From contig NZ_JAFKCT010000011.1 of NCBI RefSeq assembly GCF_017254915.1, positions 82,842 through 146,841 of the forward strand: a stretch of 64,000 bases of DNA, written 5' to 3'. A program made the position numbers and the translations under genes. This document shows positions 26,394-35,187 of this stretch, in pieces. A model generated the notes under the pieces. That model had not been told where the DNA came from, made no database searches, and worked only from the letters and a program-made list of their open reading frames with translations. Source of the DNA: Algoriphagus oliviformis (GTDB lineage: Bacteria; Bacteroidota; Bacteroidia; Cytophagales; Cyclobacteriaceae). Position 1 is the first letter of the stretch. Every line of letters starts with the position of its first letter.

Positions 26394-27467
26394 ATGAAAA
26401 TACTAGACAAGCTGATCATCAAGGAATTTTTGAAGACCTACTTCTTCGTGGTCGTCATGCTGATCCTGATCGTCTTGGTCTTGGACTTCACGGAAAAGAA
26501 CGACGCCTACATCCGCAATTCCGTCCCAGCCGGAGAGATTTTGAGATACATGGGCAACTATGGCCTCTACCTCAACAATCTCCTGACTCCGATCACGGTG
26601 TTCATCGCGGTCATTTTCATCACTTCCAAGATGGCCGGGCGGACGGAGATCGTCGCGATCCTGAGTTCGGGGGTGAGCTTCGTGCGCATGCTGAGACCAT
26701 TTCTACTGGGAGCAGCGATGATCGGTACCATCAGCTTTCTGATGAATGGATGGGTGTTGCCCGGGGCGACGGCAGGCGTGACGGAGTTTAAGGTCACCTA
26801 CCTGGACAAGGGGAGGGCTTCCTCCGATGCCGATATCCACATCCAAGTGGGATCCAATGCCTTGGCCTACCTGTCGAGGTACTACAAGCTGAACAATACC
26901 GGCTATCACTTCACGCTGGAGGAGATCCAGGATGGGCAGCTCCTGGCCAAGCTGTCGGCGGACCGGATCCAGTGGGATACCGCAAAAAACGTGTGGAGGC
27001 TGGAAAACTGGAAACTCCGCAAGCTCCATGAAACAGGGGAGGACTATCAGGTAGGCTCCGAGCTGGACACCGTGCTGTCGATCTCGCCAAGTGATTTTAA
27101 CCTGCCCGAAAACCACCACGAAACGCTAAAGCTCCCCGAGCTGAGCCGGCAGATCAAAGTCTTGGAAAGCCGCGGCGCGGACAATGTCAATTTTTACCGC
27201 ATCGAGCGCTATGTGCGCTTCATGTCGCCATTTGCCGCTTTGATCCTGACGTTCATCGGTGTGATCATGTCTGCCCGCAAGACCCGGGGAGGATCGGGAT
27301 TTCAGATCGCGATGGGCTTTATGCTTGCCTTTGTCTATATCCTGCTCTTTATCCTTTCCCGGACTTTCGCTGAGAACGGGACGGAGTACCCCATTTTTGC
27401 GGTATGGCTGCCCAATATTGTCTTTGCGCTGACCGGGCTGGTACTCTATAAAACAGTCCCGAGGTAG
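26394..27467 (+). CDS. LptF/LptG family permease
   Basis: Integral membrane protein of 357 residues in the YjgP/YjgQ family, components of the LptB2FG ABC transporter that extracts lipopolysaccharide from the inner membrane. It starts MKILDKLIIKEFLKTYFFVVV, the classic family opening. Three or so hydrophobic segments lie in the N-terminal third, a periplasmic beta-jellyroll-like middle (about 130-250) follows, and a C-terminal helical bundle ends the protein (MSPFAALILTFIGVIMS onward). F versus G cannot be decided. It lies between tgt and an EamA gene with almost no spacing, as part of a three-gene operon. Confidence 0.92.
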   Translation: MKILDKLIIKEFLKTYFFVVVMLILIVLVLDFTEKNDAYIRNSVPAGEILRYMGNYGLYLNNLLTPITVFIAVIFITSKMAGRTEIVAILSSGVSFVRMLRPFLLGAAMIGTISFLMNGWVLPGATAGVTEFKVTYLDKGRASSDADIHIQVGSNALAYLSRYYKLNNTGYHFTLEEIQDGQLLAKLSADRIQWDTAKNVWRLENWKLRKLHETGEDYQVGSELDTVLSISPSDFNLPENHHETLKLPELSRQIKVLESRGADNVNFYRIERYVRFMSPFAALILTFIGVIMSARKTRGGSGFQIAMGFMLAFVYILLFILSRTFAENGTEYPIFAVWLPNIVFALTGLVLYKTVPR

Positions 27468-28385
27468 ATGGTCGGGAAGGCAACCCTTCGGGACTATTTC
27501 ATGCTCCACTTCATCGTGCTGATCTGGGGTTTCACGGCGATATTGGGATTGCTGATCAGCCTACCGTCTCTGGAGCTGGTATTCTACAGGACGCTGATAG
27601 CGGCGCTCGGTGTAGCCATTCTTTGTGCTTTTAGGAAAAAGCCCCTGCTGCTTCAATGGGCCGAAATCCTGAAGATATCGGGGGTGGGAGTCTTGATCTC
27701 CCTGCACTGGATTTTCTTTTTCTGGTCGGCCAAGGTGTCCACCGCCTCGGTATGCCTGGCAGGTATGGCCACCACCTCGCTTTGGACGGCGCTGGTGGAC
27801 CCGGTGATCAACAGGACCAAGATCAAATGGTATGAGGTGGCCTTGGGGCTGCTGGTGATCTCCGGGCTGCTGGTGATTTTTCAGTTTGAGACCGGCTATT
27901 GGCTCGGGCTGGCGATGGCCTTGCTTTCGGCGTTTTTGGGAGCTTTGTTTTCCGTGCTCAACGGGCGGCTCACCCTCCGACACAGCCCCTACCATATTAC
28001 CTTTTACGAGATGGGGGCTGCCTGCTTGGCAGCCTTGGTGTTTATGCCGGTTTACGCCGTCTACCTGACCGACGGGCAGCCCCTGCAGCTGGCCTGGCAA
28101 GCTTTGGACTGGCTTTGGCTGTTGATTTTGGGAGGCGTCTGCACCGTTTACGCTTTCTCGGTTTCTGTTGAGCTGATGAAGCGGCTTTCGGTTTTCACCA
28201 TCAACTTGACCGTGAATCTCGAGCCGGTGTACGGAATCGTTTTGGCGGTGTTGATTTTTGGGGAAAGTGAAAAAATGACCCCGCAGTTTTACCTGGGCAC
28301 GCTGATCATTCTGGTTTCGGTGCTGCTGTATCCGCTGATGAATTTTTGGAACCGAAGAAAAAAGCCGGTCCGGCCGCTGGGGTGA
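27468..28385 (+). CDS. EamA/DMT family transporter
   Basis: A 305-residue protein with about ten predicted membrane helices in two EamA repeats. The first repeat begins FIVLIWGFTAILG with VFYRTLIAALGVAIL; the second begins LAMALLSAFLGALFSVLNGRLT and has LTVNLEPVYGIVLAVLIFGE, the repeat-ending signature. This is the drug/metabolite exporter superfamily, whose substrate is usually not predictable. The ATG follows the lptF/G stop directly (TAG then ATG), so it is cotranscribed and probably coupled. Confidence 0.93.
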   Translation: MVGKATLRDYFMLHFIVLIWGFTAILGLLISLPSLELVFYRTLIAALGVAILCAFRKKPLLLQWAEILKISGVGVLISLHWIFFFWSAKVSTASVCLAGMATTSLWTALVDPVINRTKIKWYEVALGLLVISGLLVIFQFETGYWLGLAMALLSAFLGALFSVLNGRLTLRHSPYHITFYEMGAACLAALVFMPVYAVYLTDGQPLQLAWQALDWLWLLILGGVCTVYAFSVSVELMKRLSVFTINLTVNLEPVYGIVLAVLIFGESEKMTPQFYLGTLIILVSVLLYPLMNFWNRRKKPVRPLG

Positions 28386-28624
28386 TTTTTTTGCCCCACT
28401 ATTTTGAAATTGTAATAAGTAGTTTATTTTCGGTGGAAAATATTTTTAACCTAATTTTTAAGACCACGGGTTTGATTTTACAAACAAATCTCGGTTTCTC
28501 TAACCCTACCCCCCTTTTGCCCTTTTTTCAATGGAGGATTAGGCTAGCGGAGTTCGTCGAGTGCGAACTATGATGTTGAGAGGATCCGGAAGTACATGTT
28601 TTGCCTATAGCCTCAGATTCAACT

Positions 28625-29158
28625 ATGATGAAAACTTCTTTCGCTATCTCTTTCTTTTTGATACTGTTTTGGGCTCCGTCCATTTCAAAAGGGCAGGAAA
28701 AAAAATTTCAATATCAGATCTTGGGCGTTGTCACAGAACAAAGTGACAATAGCTATACAAAGCCCTTTCAGATTGGAGGAGGGTTGGGTTTTGGGATATA
28801 TAGGGAAGTTAAGCTCGGAAGATTTGGGCTGGAGGGCAGTGCTTTATATTTGGACCACAAGGAAAAACACGATGATTTAAGGAACACATATGAGGGGATA
28901 AGTCTCAATGCGAGGTTTAATTTCCTAGTCAAGACAGTTTCCTTGGGAGAACGACGGGTGTATCTAGGCCCGGCTCTCGGGATCTGCAAGCCGCTGAATG
29001 GAGAAGGCGATTATTATGGGCCGAGTTTGGGTGCAGGTGCCAAAGCTTTAGTTCCAGTGCGGATTTCCGGTTTTCCGTTTTACCTGACCTATGATTTCGA
29101 ATACATTACCATTCAGGGTTATAGTAGAAACAGTATCGGGGTAAGTTTTTGGCCCTAA
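28625..29158 (+). CDS. small outer-membrane beta-barrel-like protein, unknown
   Basis: The 177-residue protein starts at one of two adjacent ATGs (28625 or 28628) with a signal peptide (MKTSFAISFFLILFWAPSIS, ending about KGQ). Alternating amphipathic strands follow (GGGLGFGIYREVKLGRFGLEGSALYL, LGPALGICKPLNG) and a C-terminal aromatic strand ends GVSFWP, as in OmpA/porin-like 8-strand barrels. No named family recognised. The leader is AT-rich and lies about 240 bases from the EamA gene, so it is likely monocistronic. Confidence 0.65.
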   Translation: MMKTSFAISFFLILFWAPSISKGQEKKFQYQILGVVTEQSDNSYTKPFQIGGGLGFGIYREVKLGRFGLEGSALYLDHKEKHDDLRNTYEGISLNARFNFLVKTVSLGERRVYLGPALGICKPLNGEGDYYGPSLGAGAKALVPVRISGFPFYLTYDFEYITIQGYSRNSIGVSFWP

Positions 29159-29244
29159 AGAGGGGATGCCAGTCCGAGGGGCTGTCATTTCTTTTTTCTA
29201 CCCATGCATCTGATGACGACCCCAGCCATTTGTCAGAAACTTTC

Positions 29245-29577
29245 TCAAAGCGTGGTAATATCCTTCAGCGTAGCCAGCGCTTCCTTTAGCTCTTCGTCCC
29301 GGATGTCGCCGATTTTTTCGATCAGTCGATCCTTGGAGATGGATCGGATGTGAAACACCATCAGTTCGGAGACCATTTTCAATCCATTTCTCGGAGAGGG
29401 CTCGAGAATCGGGTTTCCCTGATAGTTTTTAATCTTGGAGCTCAGCGGCGCCGTGATCACGACCTGGAGAAACTTGTTCATCATGTTCCCGCTCAGGATC
29501 ACGACCGGCCGCCGTCCTGATTGCTCCGATCCGACGACCGGATTGAGGTCGGACATCCAGATCTCACCTTGCCTCAT
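29245..29577 (-). CDS. mazF: MazF/PemK family endoribonuclease toxin
   Basis: The 110-residue protein begins MRQGEIWMSDLNPVVGSEQSGRRPVVILSGN, the MazF/PemK N terminus containing the conserved Gly-Glu-Ile-Trp and the Arg of the loop (RRPVVI). It continues with VITAPLSSKIKN and a final helix DEELKEALATLK. The family cleaves single-stranded mRNA at short motifs. It overlaps the antitoxin gene by 14 bases. Target motif cannot be predicted from sequence. Confidence 0.92.
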   Translation of the reverse strand: MRQGEIWMSDLNPVVGSEQSGRRPVVILSGNMMNKFLQVVITAPLSSKIKNYQGNPILEPSPRNGLKMVSELMVFHIRSISKDRLIEKIGDIRDEELKEALATLKDITTL

Positions 29578-29809
29578 CGTCGATCTGCTTGAGGTAGGTA
29601 GCCATTCCCTCTTCCGCGACCATCAAGATATCTTCATCTTCCCCGGCCACGCGATAGGACTTGACGTACTCTGCCCGCTTTAGATGATCGAGATAGAGAT
29701 TGAGCGCGTTTTCGATGAGCTTGTTTTTGGGGAGGGAGAGCTTCTGGGCGTAGTCGGCAAGGCGCTGAAGCAGGTCGTCTGGTAGTGAACTGGTGAAGGT
29801 TGCCATCAT
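29564..29809 (-). CDS. ribbon-helix-helix type antitoxin of the MazF module
   Basis: The 81-residue protein has an N-terminal DNA-binding half (MMATFTSSLPDDLLQRLADYAQKLSLPKNKLIENALNLYL-type; strand then two helices as in RHH/CopG proteins) and an acidic C-terminal tail that would bind the toxin. Start is one of two adjacent ATGs (29809 or 29806). A perfect inverted repeat directly upstream (29812-29832) is the likely autoregulatory operator. Confidence 0.85.
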   Translation of the reverse strand: MMATFTSSLPDDLLQRLADYAQKLSLPKNKLIENALNLYLDHLKRAEYVKSYRVAGEDEDILMVAEEGMATYLKQIDDEAR

Positions 29810-29811
29810 AT

Positions 29812-29832
29812 TTTATATTTATGAAATATAAA
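29812..29832. promoter_or_regulatory. likely operator of the MazF module
   Basis: TTTATATTT (29812-29820), 3 bases, AAATATAAA (29824-29832): a perfect 9-bp inverted repeat that starts 2 bases from the antitoxin start. Ribbon-helix-helix antitoxins commonly repress from such sites. Binding is inferred. Confidence 0.55.
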
Positions 29833-29875
29833 TATAATGAATAAGTAAAATATATAACATGCTGGCTATTAATTT

Positions 29876-30682
29876 TTACAGTTCAGCTTCGAATACAAAA
29901 TAGCCCTCATCCCATTCTATGGTGTCAGGCTTTTTCTCAAAAAGACCAAAAACCGAAGATCCCGACCCGGACATGGCTGCATAGAATGCTCCGGCACCAT
30001 ACATTTTCTCCTTGATCTCCCCGATCTCGGGATAGGCCGCAAAAACGCTCGCCTCAAAGTCGTTGACCAATTCGGCTTTCCATCGTGCCCGGTCGGCGAG
30101 CACTTCTTCCAGCAGGACTTTCGGTGCCGCCGGACTCACGCCGGCATAGGCTTCCTTCGTGCCGACATGGATTCCCGGATTGATCAGCACCATATGGACT
30201 CCTTTTAGCGAAAGGTCGATTGGCTCGAGGATCTCACCCCGTCCCCGGGCGATTTTGGGCGTGTTTTCTACGAAAAAAGGGCAGTCGCTGCCCAGCTGCG
30301 CGGCATACTCCTCCAGGAAATAGTCGTCGAGATGGAGGTCAAAGAGATTGTTCATCAGCTTGAGCGCAAAGGCGCCATCGGCCGATCCCCCGCCCAGGCC
30401 AGCTCCCATGGGGATGCTTTTGTGGAGGTGGATGCTCAGATTGGGAAGGCCCGGAAAATCCTTTTTGAGGAGTTTTTCGGCTTTGAGGATGAGGTTGTCC
30501 TTGGGGTCGCCTGGGATGGCCAGCCCGGTGGAGGCCCAGGCGGACTTCTTGTCGATGATCATTTCCAGCGCGTCTGTCATCGGAATGGGCACCATGCAGG
30601 TCTCGATGTCGTGGTATCCATCCTTACGTTTGGCCGTGATATGGAGTCCAAGGTTGATTTTTGCGTTGGGAAAGCTGATCAT
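29876..30682 (-). CDS. ispE: 4-diphosphocytidyl-2-C-methyl-D-erythritol kinase
   Basis: IspE phosphorylates CDP-ME in the MEP isoprenoid pathway. The 268-residue GHMP kinase starts MISFPNAKINLGLHITAKRKDGYHDIETCMVPI, the typical PNAKINLGL...DGYH opening. The ATP-binding glycine loop PMGAGLGGGSADGAFAL lies near 90, and MSGSGSSVFGLF is near the C terminus. Catalytic Lys/Asp contexts (AKINL; GSDCPFF) are present. It is divergent from the ilv operon and precedes the MazF module by 66 bases. Confidence 0.96.
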   Translation of the reverse strand: MISFPNAKINLGLHITAKRKDGYHDIETCMVPIPMTDALEMIIDKKSAWASTGLAIPGDPKDNLILKAEKLLKKDFPGLPNLSIHLHKSIPMGAGLGGGSADGAFALKLMNNLFDLHLDDYFLEEYAAQLGSDCPFFVENTPKIARGRGEILEPIDLSLKGVHMVLINPGIHVGTKEAYAGVSPAAPKVLLEEVLADRARWKAELVNDFEASVFAAYPEIGEIKEKMYGAGAFYAAMSGSGSSVFGLFEKKPDTIEWDEGYFVFEAEL

Positions 30683-30997
30683 GCGGAAAGTGTTTGGGCA
30701 AAAATAATCGAATAAGATTGAGAAAGAATCCTTGCTTGCTCTTTGAAAATTCCCTAATCTTTCCGATAAATTTTAGGTATTTATCAGTGTATCATTTTTT
30801 TTCTTAAATAAAAGGGAATAAATTTTCGAAAAATTTGAAGAATCCTGAAATCGATACAAAATTTCGGAAATCAGCTGTTTTTGGAGGGTTTTTGAAAAAC
30901 TGATTTTGATATCCGTGAAAAACTGAAATAATATTTTAAAAAAAATATTTTTTCCTAATATTAAAATTTGTGAAGAACGAATTGCGAAGAATTAAAT
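30683..30997. other. very AT-rich gap upstream of the ilv promoter
   Basis: No open frame of note. The stretch 30760-30980 is strongly AT-rich with phased A/T tracts (for example around 30930-30960) and a GAAAAACTGA repeat at 30893-30902 and 30917-30926. It probably carries upstream promoter or regulator-binding sequences for the ilv operon and the ispE promoter. Confidence 0.5.
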
Positions 30998-31029
30998 ATT
31001 GTAAGTCTCAAAAAGGGGTTTTAATATTG
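30998..31029 (+). promoter_or_regulatory. putative promoter of the ilv-leu operon
   Basis: ATTG (30998-31001), 20 bases, then TAATATTG (31022-31029). Spacing and both boxes are close to the Bacteroidota TTTG-N19/21-TAnnTTTG consensus, one mismatch in each box. It places transcription start near 31036, 36 bases before the leader peptide. Confidence 0.5.
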
Positions 31030-31071
31030 TCGTGTGATTCGCAACCGCAGCATCAAATCTCAAACCGCGAT

Positions 31072-31134
31072 ATGTCTTTACCTTTGGTCGTCGTCCTCCT
31101 AAGCTTTATTATTCTCGTCGGATTTTCGAAGTGA
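31072..31134 (+). CDS. branched-chain amino acid leader peptide of the ilv-leu attenuator
   Basis: A 20-codon open frame (ATG 31072, TGA 31132-31134) in which 11 codons are branched-chain: Leu at 3, 5, 9, 10 and 15, Val at 6, 7, 8 and 16, Ile at 13 and 14. The TGA lies inside the left arm of the antiterminator hairpin. This matches the design of enterobacterial ilv and leu leader peptides, whose slow translation when charged Leu/Val/Ile tRNAs are scarce keeps the terminator from forming. Function is inferred from codon content and position; the peptide itself probably has no other role. Confidence 0.85.
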   Translation: MSLPLVVVLLSFIILVGFSK

Positions 31135-31203
31135 GGCACTAGACCATTATAATCCAGTATATAAAAATCTAAAGTGCCTCACCGACCTGAGGCACTTTTT
31201 TAT
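31131..31203 (+). promoter_or_regulatory. transcription attenuator: competing antiterminator and terminator
   Basis: Three segments compete. A is GTGAGGCACT (31131-31140), overlapping the leader stop codon; B is AGTGCCTCAC (31173-31182), the exact complement of A; C is GAGGCACTTT (31189-31198). A with B gives a 10-bp antiterminator. B with C (31171-31180 with 31189-31198) gives a 10-bp stem followed by T residues, an intrinsic terminator. A ribosome finishing the leader covers A and allows termination; a ribosome stalled on the Val/Leu/Ile codons leaves A free and allows read-through to ilvD at 31215. Confidence 0.85.
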
Positions 31204-31214
31204 TTAGCAGTAAT

Positions 31215-32903
31215 ATGACCCTAAGCAATCTTAAGAAGTACAGTTGGGAAATCAGTGACAACGACGAACATCCGGCGGGCAAAGCCATGCTGTATGCCAC
31301 TGGCTTGAGCGACAAGAAGATGAAACAGCCTTTTGTAGGGATAGCGAGTTGTGGCTATGAAAGCAACCCCTGCAATATGCACCTCAATGACTTCGCCGGT
31401 CTGATCAAGCAATCCTCCCAGGAATATGATCTGACCGGTTTGGTTTTTAATACCATCGGCATTTCGGATGGCACTTCCATGGGGACTTTGGGCATGCGCT
31501 ACTCGCTGGTCTCCAGGGAGATCATTGCCGATTCCATCGAGTCTTTTATCGTGGGCCATTCCTTTGATGGCTGCGTGGCCGTGCCGGGTTGCGACAAAAA
31601 CATGCCTGGGGCTGTCATGGGCCTGCTCCGCACTAACCGCCCATCGATCATCATGTATGGAGGTACGATCGCCTCCGGGCATTATAAAGGTGAAAAGCTG
31701 AACATCGTCTCCGCTTTTGAAGCCTTCGGAAAGCGCGTACAGGGCACCATCTCCGACGAGGACTACGATGGCGTGATTCGCAACGCTTGCCCTGGCAAAG
31801 GTGCTTGTGGAGGGATGTACACCGCCAATACCATGAGCTCCGCTATAGAGGCGATGGGGATGTCCCTGCCTTACTCTTCCTCCTATCCCGCAAACTCCGC
31901 CGAGAAGCTGAGAGAATGCCAGGAAGTAAACAAGTACATGCGCATCATCCTGGAGAAGGATATCAAACCAAAGGATATCATCACCCGCAAAAGTATCGAA
32001 AATGCCGTGCGCGTGACCATCGCCCTTGGGGGTAGCACCAATGCCGTGCTGCACCTCTTGGCTATCGCCAAGACAGCTGGAGTGGACTTCACCCTCGAGG
32101 ACTTTAAAGCAATCAATGCCACCACGCCTATGCTCGGCGACTTCAAGCCTTCCGGCAAGTTTATGATGGAAGACCTTCACGAGCAGGGCGGGCTTCCGGC
32201 TTTCATGAAATACTTCCTCAATGCGGGCTATCTCCACGGAGACTGCATGACGGTCACAGGCAAGACTTTGGCGGAAAATCTGGAAAACATCGAGCCGATC
32301 ACGCCTTCCATGGTCAATGTGATCCATCCGATAGAGACTCCGCTGAAGAAGACTGGCCACCTCTGCATCCTGAAGGGCAATCTCGCCCCAGAGGGAGCGG
32401 TGTCCAAGATCACCGGCAAGGAAGGTACTTCCTTCACTGGTCCGGCTCGGGTATTCGATTCCGAGCAGGAGGCCAATGATGCCATCCGAGATCACCAAGT
32501 GAAAGCCGGAGACGTCATCGTCATCAGAAGTGTTGGTCCGAAGGGAGCTCCTGGCATGCCAGAGATGCTGAAGCCGACTTCTATGATTATCGGCGCCGGG
32601 CTGGGTTCGGATGTGGCCTTGATCACTGACGGAAGATTTTCAGGAGGGACGCACGGTTTTGTCGTGGGACACGTCACTCCCGAGGCATGGTGTGGAGGCC
32701 CGATCGGCCTCTTGAAAGACGGAGATATCATTACCATTGATGCTGACGGGTTAGATTTGTCAGTCGATGTGTCGGAGGAAGAGTTTGCCGCGCGCCGTGG
32801 CTCCTGGTCTCCGAAGACTATCGAAGGACTTCAGGGAACCCTCAAAAAATACAACCAACTTGTGGCAACCGCTTCCGAGGGTTGCGTAACAGATAAATTT
32901 TAA
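31215..32903 (+). CDS. ilvD: dihydroxy-acid dehydratase
   Basis: IlvD dehydrates the dihydroxy acids of the Val/Ile pathways using an iron-sulfur cluster. The 562-residue protein has cluster cysteine contexts NPCNMHLND, AVPGCDKNMPG and CPGKGACGGMYTANTM, plus the C-terminal SFTGPARVF and DGRFSGGTHG motifs. It is the first structural gene after the attenuator, with the ATG only about 12 bases past the terminator T-run. It is followed by ilvB after 4 bases. Confidence 0.97.
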   Translation: MTLSNLKKYSWEISDNDEHPAGKAMLYATGLSDKKMKQPFVGIASCGYESNPCNMHLNDFAGLIKQSSQEYDLTGLVFNTIGISDGTSMGTLGMRYSLVSREIIADSIESFIVGHSFDGCVAVPGCDKNMPGAVMGLLRTNRPSIIMYGGTIASGHYKGEKLNIVSAFEAFGKRVQGTISDEDYDGVIRNACPGKGACGGMYTANTMSSAIEAMGMSLPYSSSYPANSAEKLRECQEVNKYMRIILEKDIKPKDIITRKSIENAVRVTIALGGSTNAVLHLLAIAKTAGVDFTLEDFKAINATTPMLGDFKPSGKFMMEDLHEQGGLPAFMKYFLNAGYLHGDCMTVTGKTLAENLENIEPITPSMVNVIHPIETPLKKTGHLCILKGNLAPEGAVSKITGKEGTSFTGPARVFDSEQEANDAIRDHQVKAGDVIVIRSVGPKGAPGMPEMLKPTSMIIGAGLGSDVALITDGRFSGGTHGFVVGHVTPEAWCGGPIGLLKDGDIITIDADGLDLSVDVSEEEFAARRGSWSPKTIEGLQGTLKKYNQLVATASEGCVTDKF

Positions 32904-32907
32904 GCCT

Positions 32908-34602
32908 ATGAAGGACATGATGATCCGAGGGGCGGACATAGTTGTTCGCTCACTTATCGCAGAGCAGGCAGAGATTATTTTCGGGTACCCCGGTGGAGCG
33001 ATCATGCCGGTGTACGACGCGCTCTACGACTATCATGAGCAAATCAAGCATGTGTTGACCCGCCATGAGCAGGGCGCGATCCATGCAGCCCAGGGCTACG
33101 CCCGAGTCAGTGGCAAAGTGGGCGTCTGCCTCGCAACCTCTGGTCCAGGGGCGACCAACCTCATCACCGGTCTGGCGGATGCGCAGATTGACAGCACGCC
33201 TCTGGTCTGCATTACCGGACAGGTGGCGGCCCATTTGCTGGGTACCGATGCTTTTCAGGAGACAGACGTGGTGGGTATCTCCATGCCCGCGACCAAGTGG
33301 AATATCCAGGTCCAACGGGTGGAAGACATCGCTGCGGCTATTGCCAGGGGCTTTTTCATCGCCCGCTCCGGAAGACCGGGGCCGGTGCTGATCGATATCA
33401 CCAAAAATGCCCAGACGGACTTTGGCGAGTACAACTACGTGCCCTGCCTCGGCTTCAGATCTTATAAGACCTATGAGCCGGTGGAGGTGTCCAAGATCCA
33501 AGAGGCGGCCGACCTGATCAACAAGGCCGAGCGTCCTTACGTGCTCTTTGGCCAGGGGGTTGTTTTGGGAAAAGCAGAGGCTGAGCTGAAGTTTTTCCTG
33601 GACAAGACCGGGATTCCGGCGGCTTCTACGCTGCTCGGGTCTGGCGCGCTCTCCCAAGACCATCCCAACTATGTCGGTAAGCTGGGGATGCATGGCAACT
33701 ATGCCCCGAATTTGCTGACCAACCAATGTGATGTGTTGATCGCTGTGGGGATGCGCTTTGACGACCGGGTGACCGGTGACCTGAAGCGCTATGCCAAGCA
33801 GGCGAAAGTGATCCATCTGGAACTGGATCCCGCCGAAGTCAACAAGAACGTAAAGGCCCATGTGGCAGTAGTCGGAGATTGCAAAGAAAGCCTCTCCATG
33901 CTCACCTCGGCCGTGGAAGGGAAGAAACACGAGTCCTGGATGGCCCGATTCAGAGAACTGGAGCAGGAAGAAAAATCCACGGTAGTCCAGCCGGACATCA
34001 TGCCGACCAAGGCTGGTCTGACCATGGGCGAAGTGATCCACCAGATCAACCAATACAAGGCAGATGATGCGGTACTCGTCACCGACGTAGGGCAGCATCA
34101 GATGATCGCCTGGAGGTATTTCAACTATAAGAAGCCGAGAACCCAAGTGACTTCCGGAGGTTTGGGCACGATGGGCTTTGCCCTTCCAGCCGCGCTGGGA
34201 GCGCAGCTTCACGACTATTCCAGACAGGTCGTCTGCGTAGTGGGTGACGGCGGGATCCAGATGACGATCCAGGAGCTGGGTACCATCATGCAGACCAAGG
34301 CACCGGTGAAAATCGTGCTTCTGAACAACAACTACCTTGGCATGGTGCGTCAATGGCAGCAGATGTTCTTTGACAAACGCTATTCGTTTACCGAATTGGA
34401 CAATCCCGAGTTTATCAAGATTGCCGAAGCTTACAATATCAAATCCCAGAAAGTTTCTGATCGGGCTGACCTGAAGGAGGCCATCGAAGATATGTTTATC
34501 CATGACGGACCATTCTTCCTGGAAGTGGTGGTCGAAAAAGAGGACAACGTATTTCCGATGATAGCCACAGGCTGCTCGGTGGAAGAGGTCAGACTTAGCT
34601 AA
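32908..34602 (+). CDS. ilvB: acetolactate synthase large subunit
   Basis: ThDP-dependent AHAS catalytic subunit of 564 residues, condensing pyruvate with pyruvate or 2-oxobutyrate. Visible motifs: FGYPGGAIMPVYDAL at the N terminus, the catalytic Glu in LTRHEQGAIHAAQGYAR, and the ThDP motif GDGGIQMTIQELGT. The C-terminal segment NNYLGMVRQWQQMFF is the AHAS-specific FAD/ThDP region. It lies between ilvD and the regulatory subunit ilvN (9-base gap). Confidence 0.97.
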   Translation: MKDMMIRGADIVVRSLIAEQAEIIFGYPGGAIMPVYDALYDYHEQIKHVLTRHEQGAIHAAQGYARVSGKVGVCLATSGPGATNLITGLADAQIDSTPLVCITGQVAAHLLGTDAFQETDVVGISMPATKWNIQVQRVEDIAAAIARGFFIARSGRPGPVLIDITKNAQTDFGEYNYVPCLGFRSYKTYEPVEVSKIQEAADLINKAERPYVLFGQGVVLGKAEAELKFFLDKTGIPAASTLLGSGALSQDHPNYVGKLGMHGNYAPNLLTNQCDVLIAVGMRFDDRVTGDLKRYAKQAKVIHLELDPAEVNKNVKAHVAVVGDCKESLSMLTSAVEGKKHESWMARFRELEQEEKSTVVQPDIMPTKAGLTMGEVIHQINQYKADDAVLVTDVGQHQMIAWRYFNYKKPRTQVTSGGLGTMGFALPAALGAQLHDYSRQVVCVVGDGGIQMTIQELGTIMQTKAPVKIVLLNNNYLGMVRQWQQMFFDKRYSFTELDNPEFIKIAEAYNIKSQKVSDRADLKEAIEDMFIHDGPFFLEVVVEKEDNVFPMIATGCSVEEVRLS

Positions 34603-34611
34603 TCCAAACCT

Positions 34612-35112
34612 ATGAAGCGTTACACCATTTTCGTCATCACGGAGAATTTCATCGGAATTCTCAACAGGATCACCATCATTTTCACCCGCAGGGGGATCAA
34701 TATTGATGCGCTGACCGCCTCCGAAAGCCGCCTTTCCGGGATCCACAGGATCACCATCGAGGTCACTGCCAATGAGGACACCGTCATCCAACTCGTCAAT
34801 CAGATCGAGAAGATCGTCGATGTGATCAAGGCTTTCTACCACGAGGACGAGGGGGTAGTGTATCAGGAGATCGCGCTGTACAAGATCCCCGTTTCGCGCC
34901 TGGACGGTGGCTTGGAGAAAGTCATCCGTCAGCACAACGCCAAGATCATCGCCGCCGAGCCGGAGTTTGTCGTGCTGGAGCTGACAGGGCACAAGGAGCA
35001 GACCCAGGAGCTGCTGGAGATACTGAAAGGCTACGGCCTTCTTGAGTTTGCCAGGTCAGGTAGGGTAGCCGTCGCCAAGCGCATGCTGACCATCGAATCA
35101 TTTATCAAGTAA
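34612..35112 (+). CDS. ilvN: acetolactate synthase small (regulatory) subunit
   Basis: The 166-residue regulatory subunit has an N-terminal ACT domain (YTIFVITENFIGILNRITIIFTRRGINIDALT, typical valine-binding ACT pattern) and the C-terminal AHAS-small domain (VIRQHNAKIIAAEPEFVVLELTGHKEQTQELLEIL; GLLEFARSGRVAVAK). It confers valine feedback inhibition in known AHAS enzymes. It follows ilvB directly. A 132-base gap containing two tiny open frames separates it from ilvC. Confidence 0.95.
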   Translation: MKRYTIFVITENFIGILNRITIIFTRRGINIDALTASESRLSGIHRITIEVTANEDTVIQLVNQIEKIVDVIKAFYHEDEGVVYQEIALYKIPVSRLDGGLEKVIRQHNAKIIAAEPEFVVLELTGHKEQTQELLEILKGYGLLEFARSGRVAVAKRMLTIESFIK

Positions 35113-35151
35113 AATCAATCCAAGAAACAACAAACTATTAAACCTAATATC

Positions 35152-35187
35152 ATGAAATCGAGCAGGATGAAGTACTCCAGCCTCTAG
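35152..35187 (+). other. 11-codon open frame between ilvN and ilvC
   Basis: ATG 35152 to TAG 35187 would encode MKSSRMKYSSL. Another frame, MKPSEIP, runs 35194-35217. A small stem (TCCAGCC with GGCGGA, 35176-35193) overlaps them. No Shine-Dalgarno or codon bias supports translation, so these may be coincidental or act as a small regulatory leader for ilvC. Confidence 0.25.

Noticed and set aside
32950..34992. 680-codon open frame on the minus strand opposite ilvB/ilvN
   Set aside because: Its translation is compositionally odd (rich in His, Gly and Asp, as usual for antisense of coding DNA), and it lies wholly opposite two unmistakable enzymes. Similar long antisense frames at 31221-32498, 55642-57288 and 36526-37689 were rejected for the same reason.
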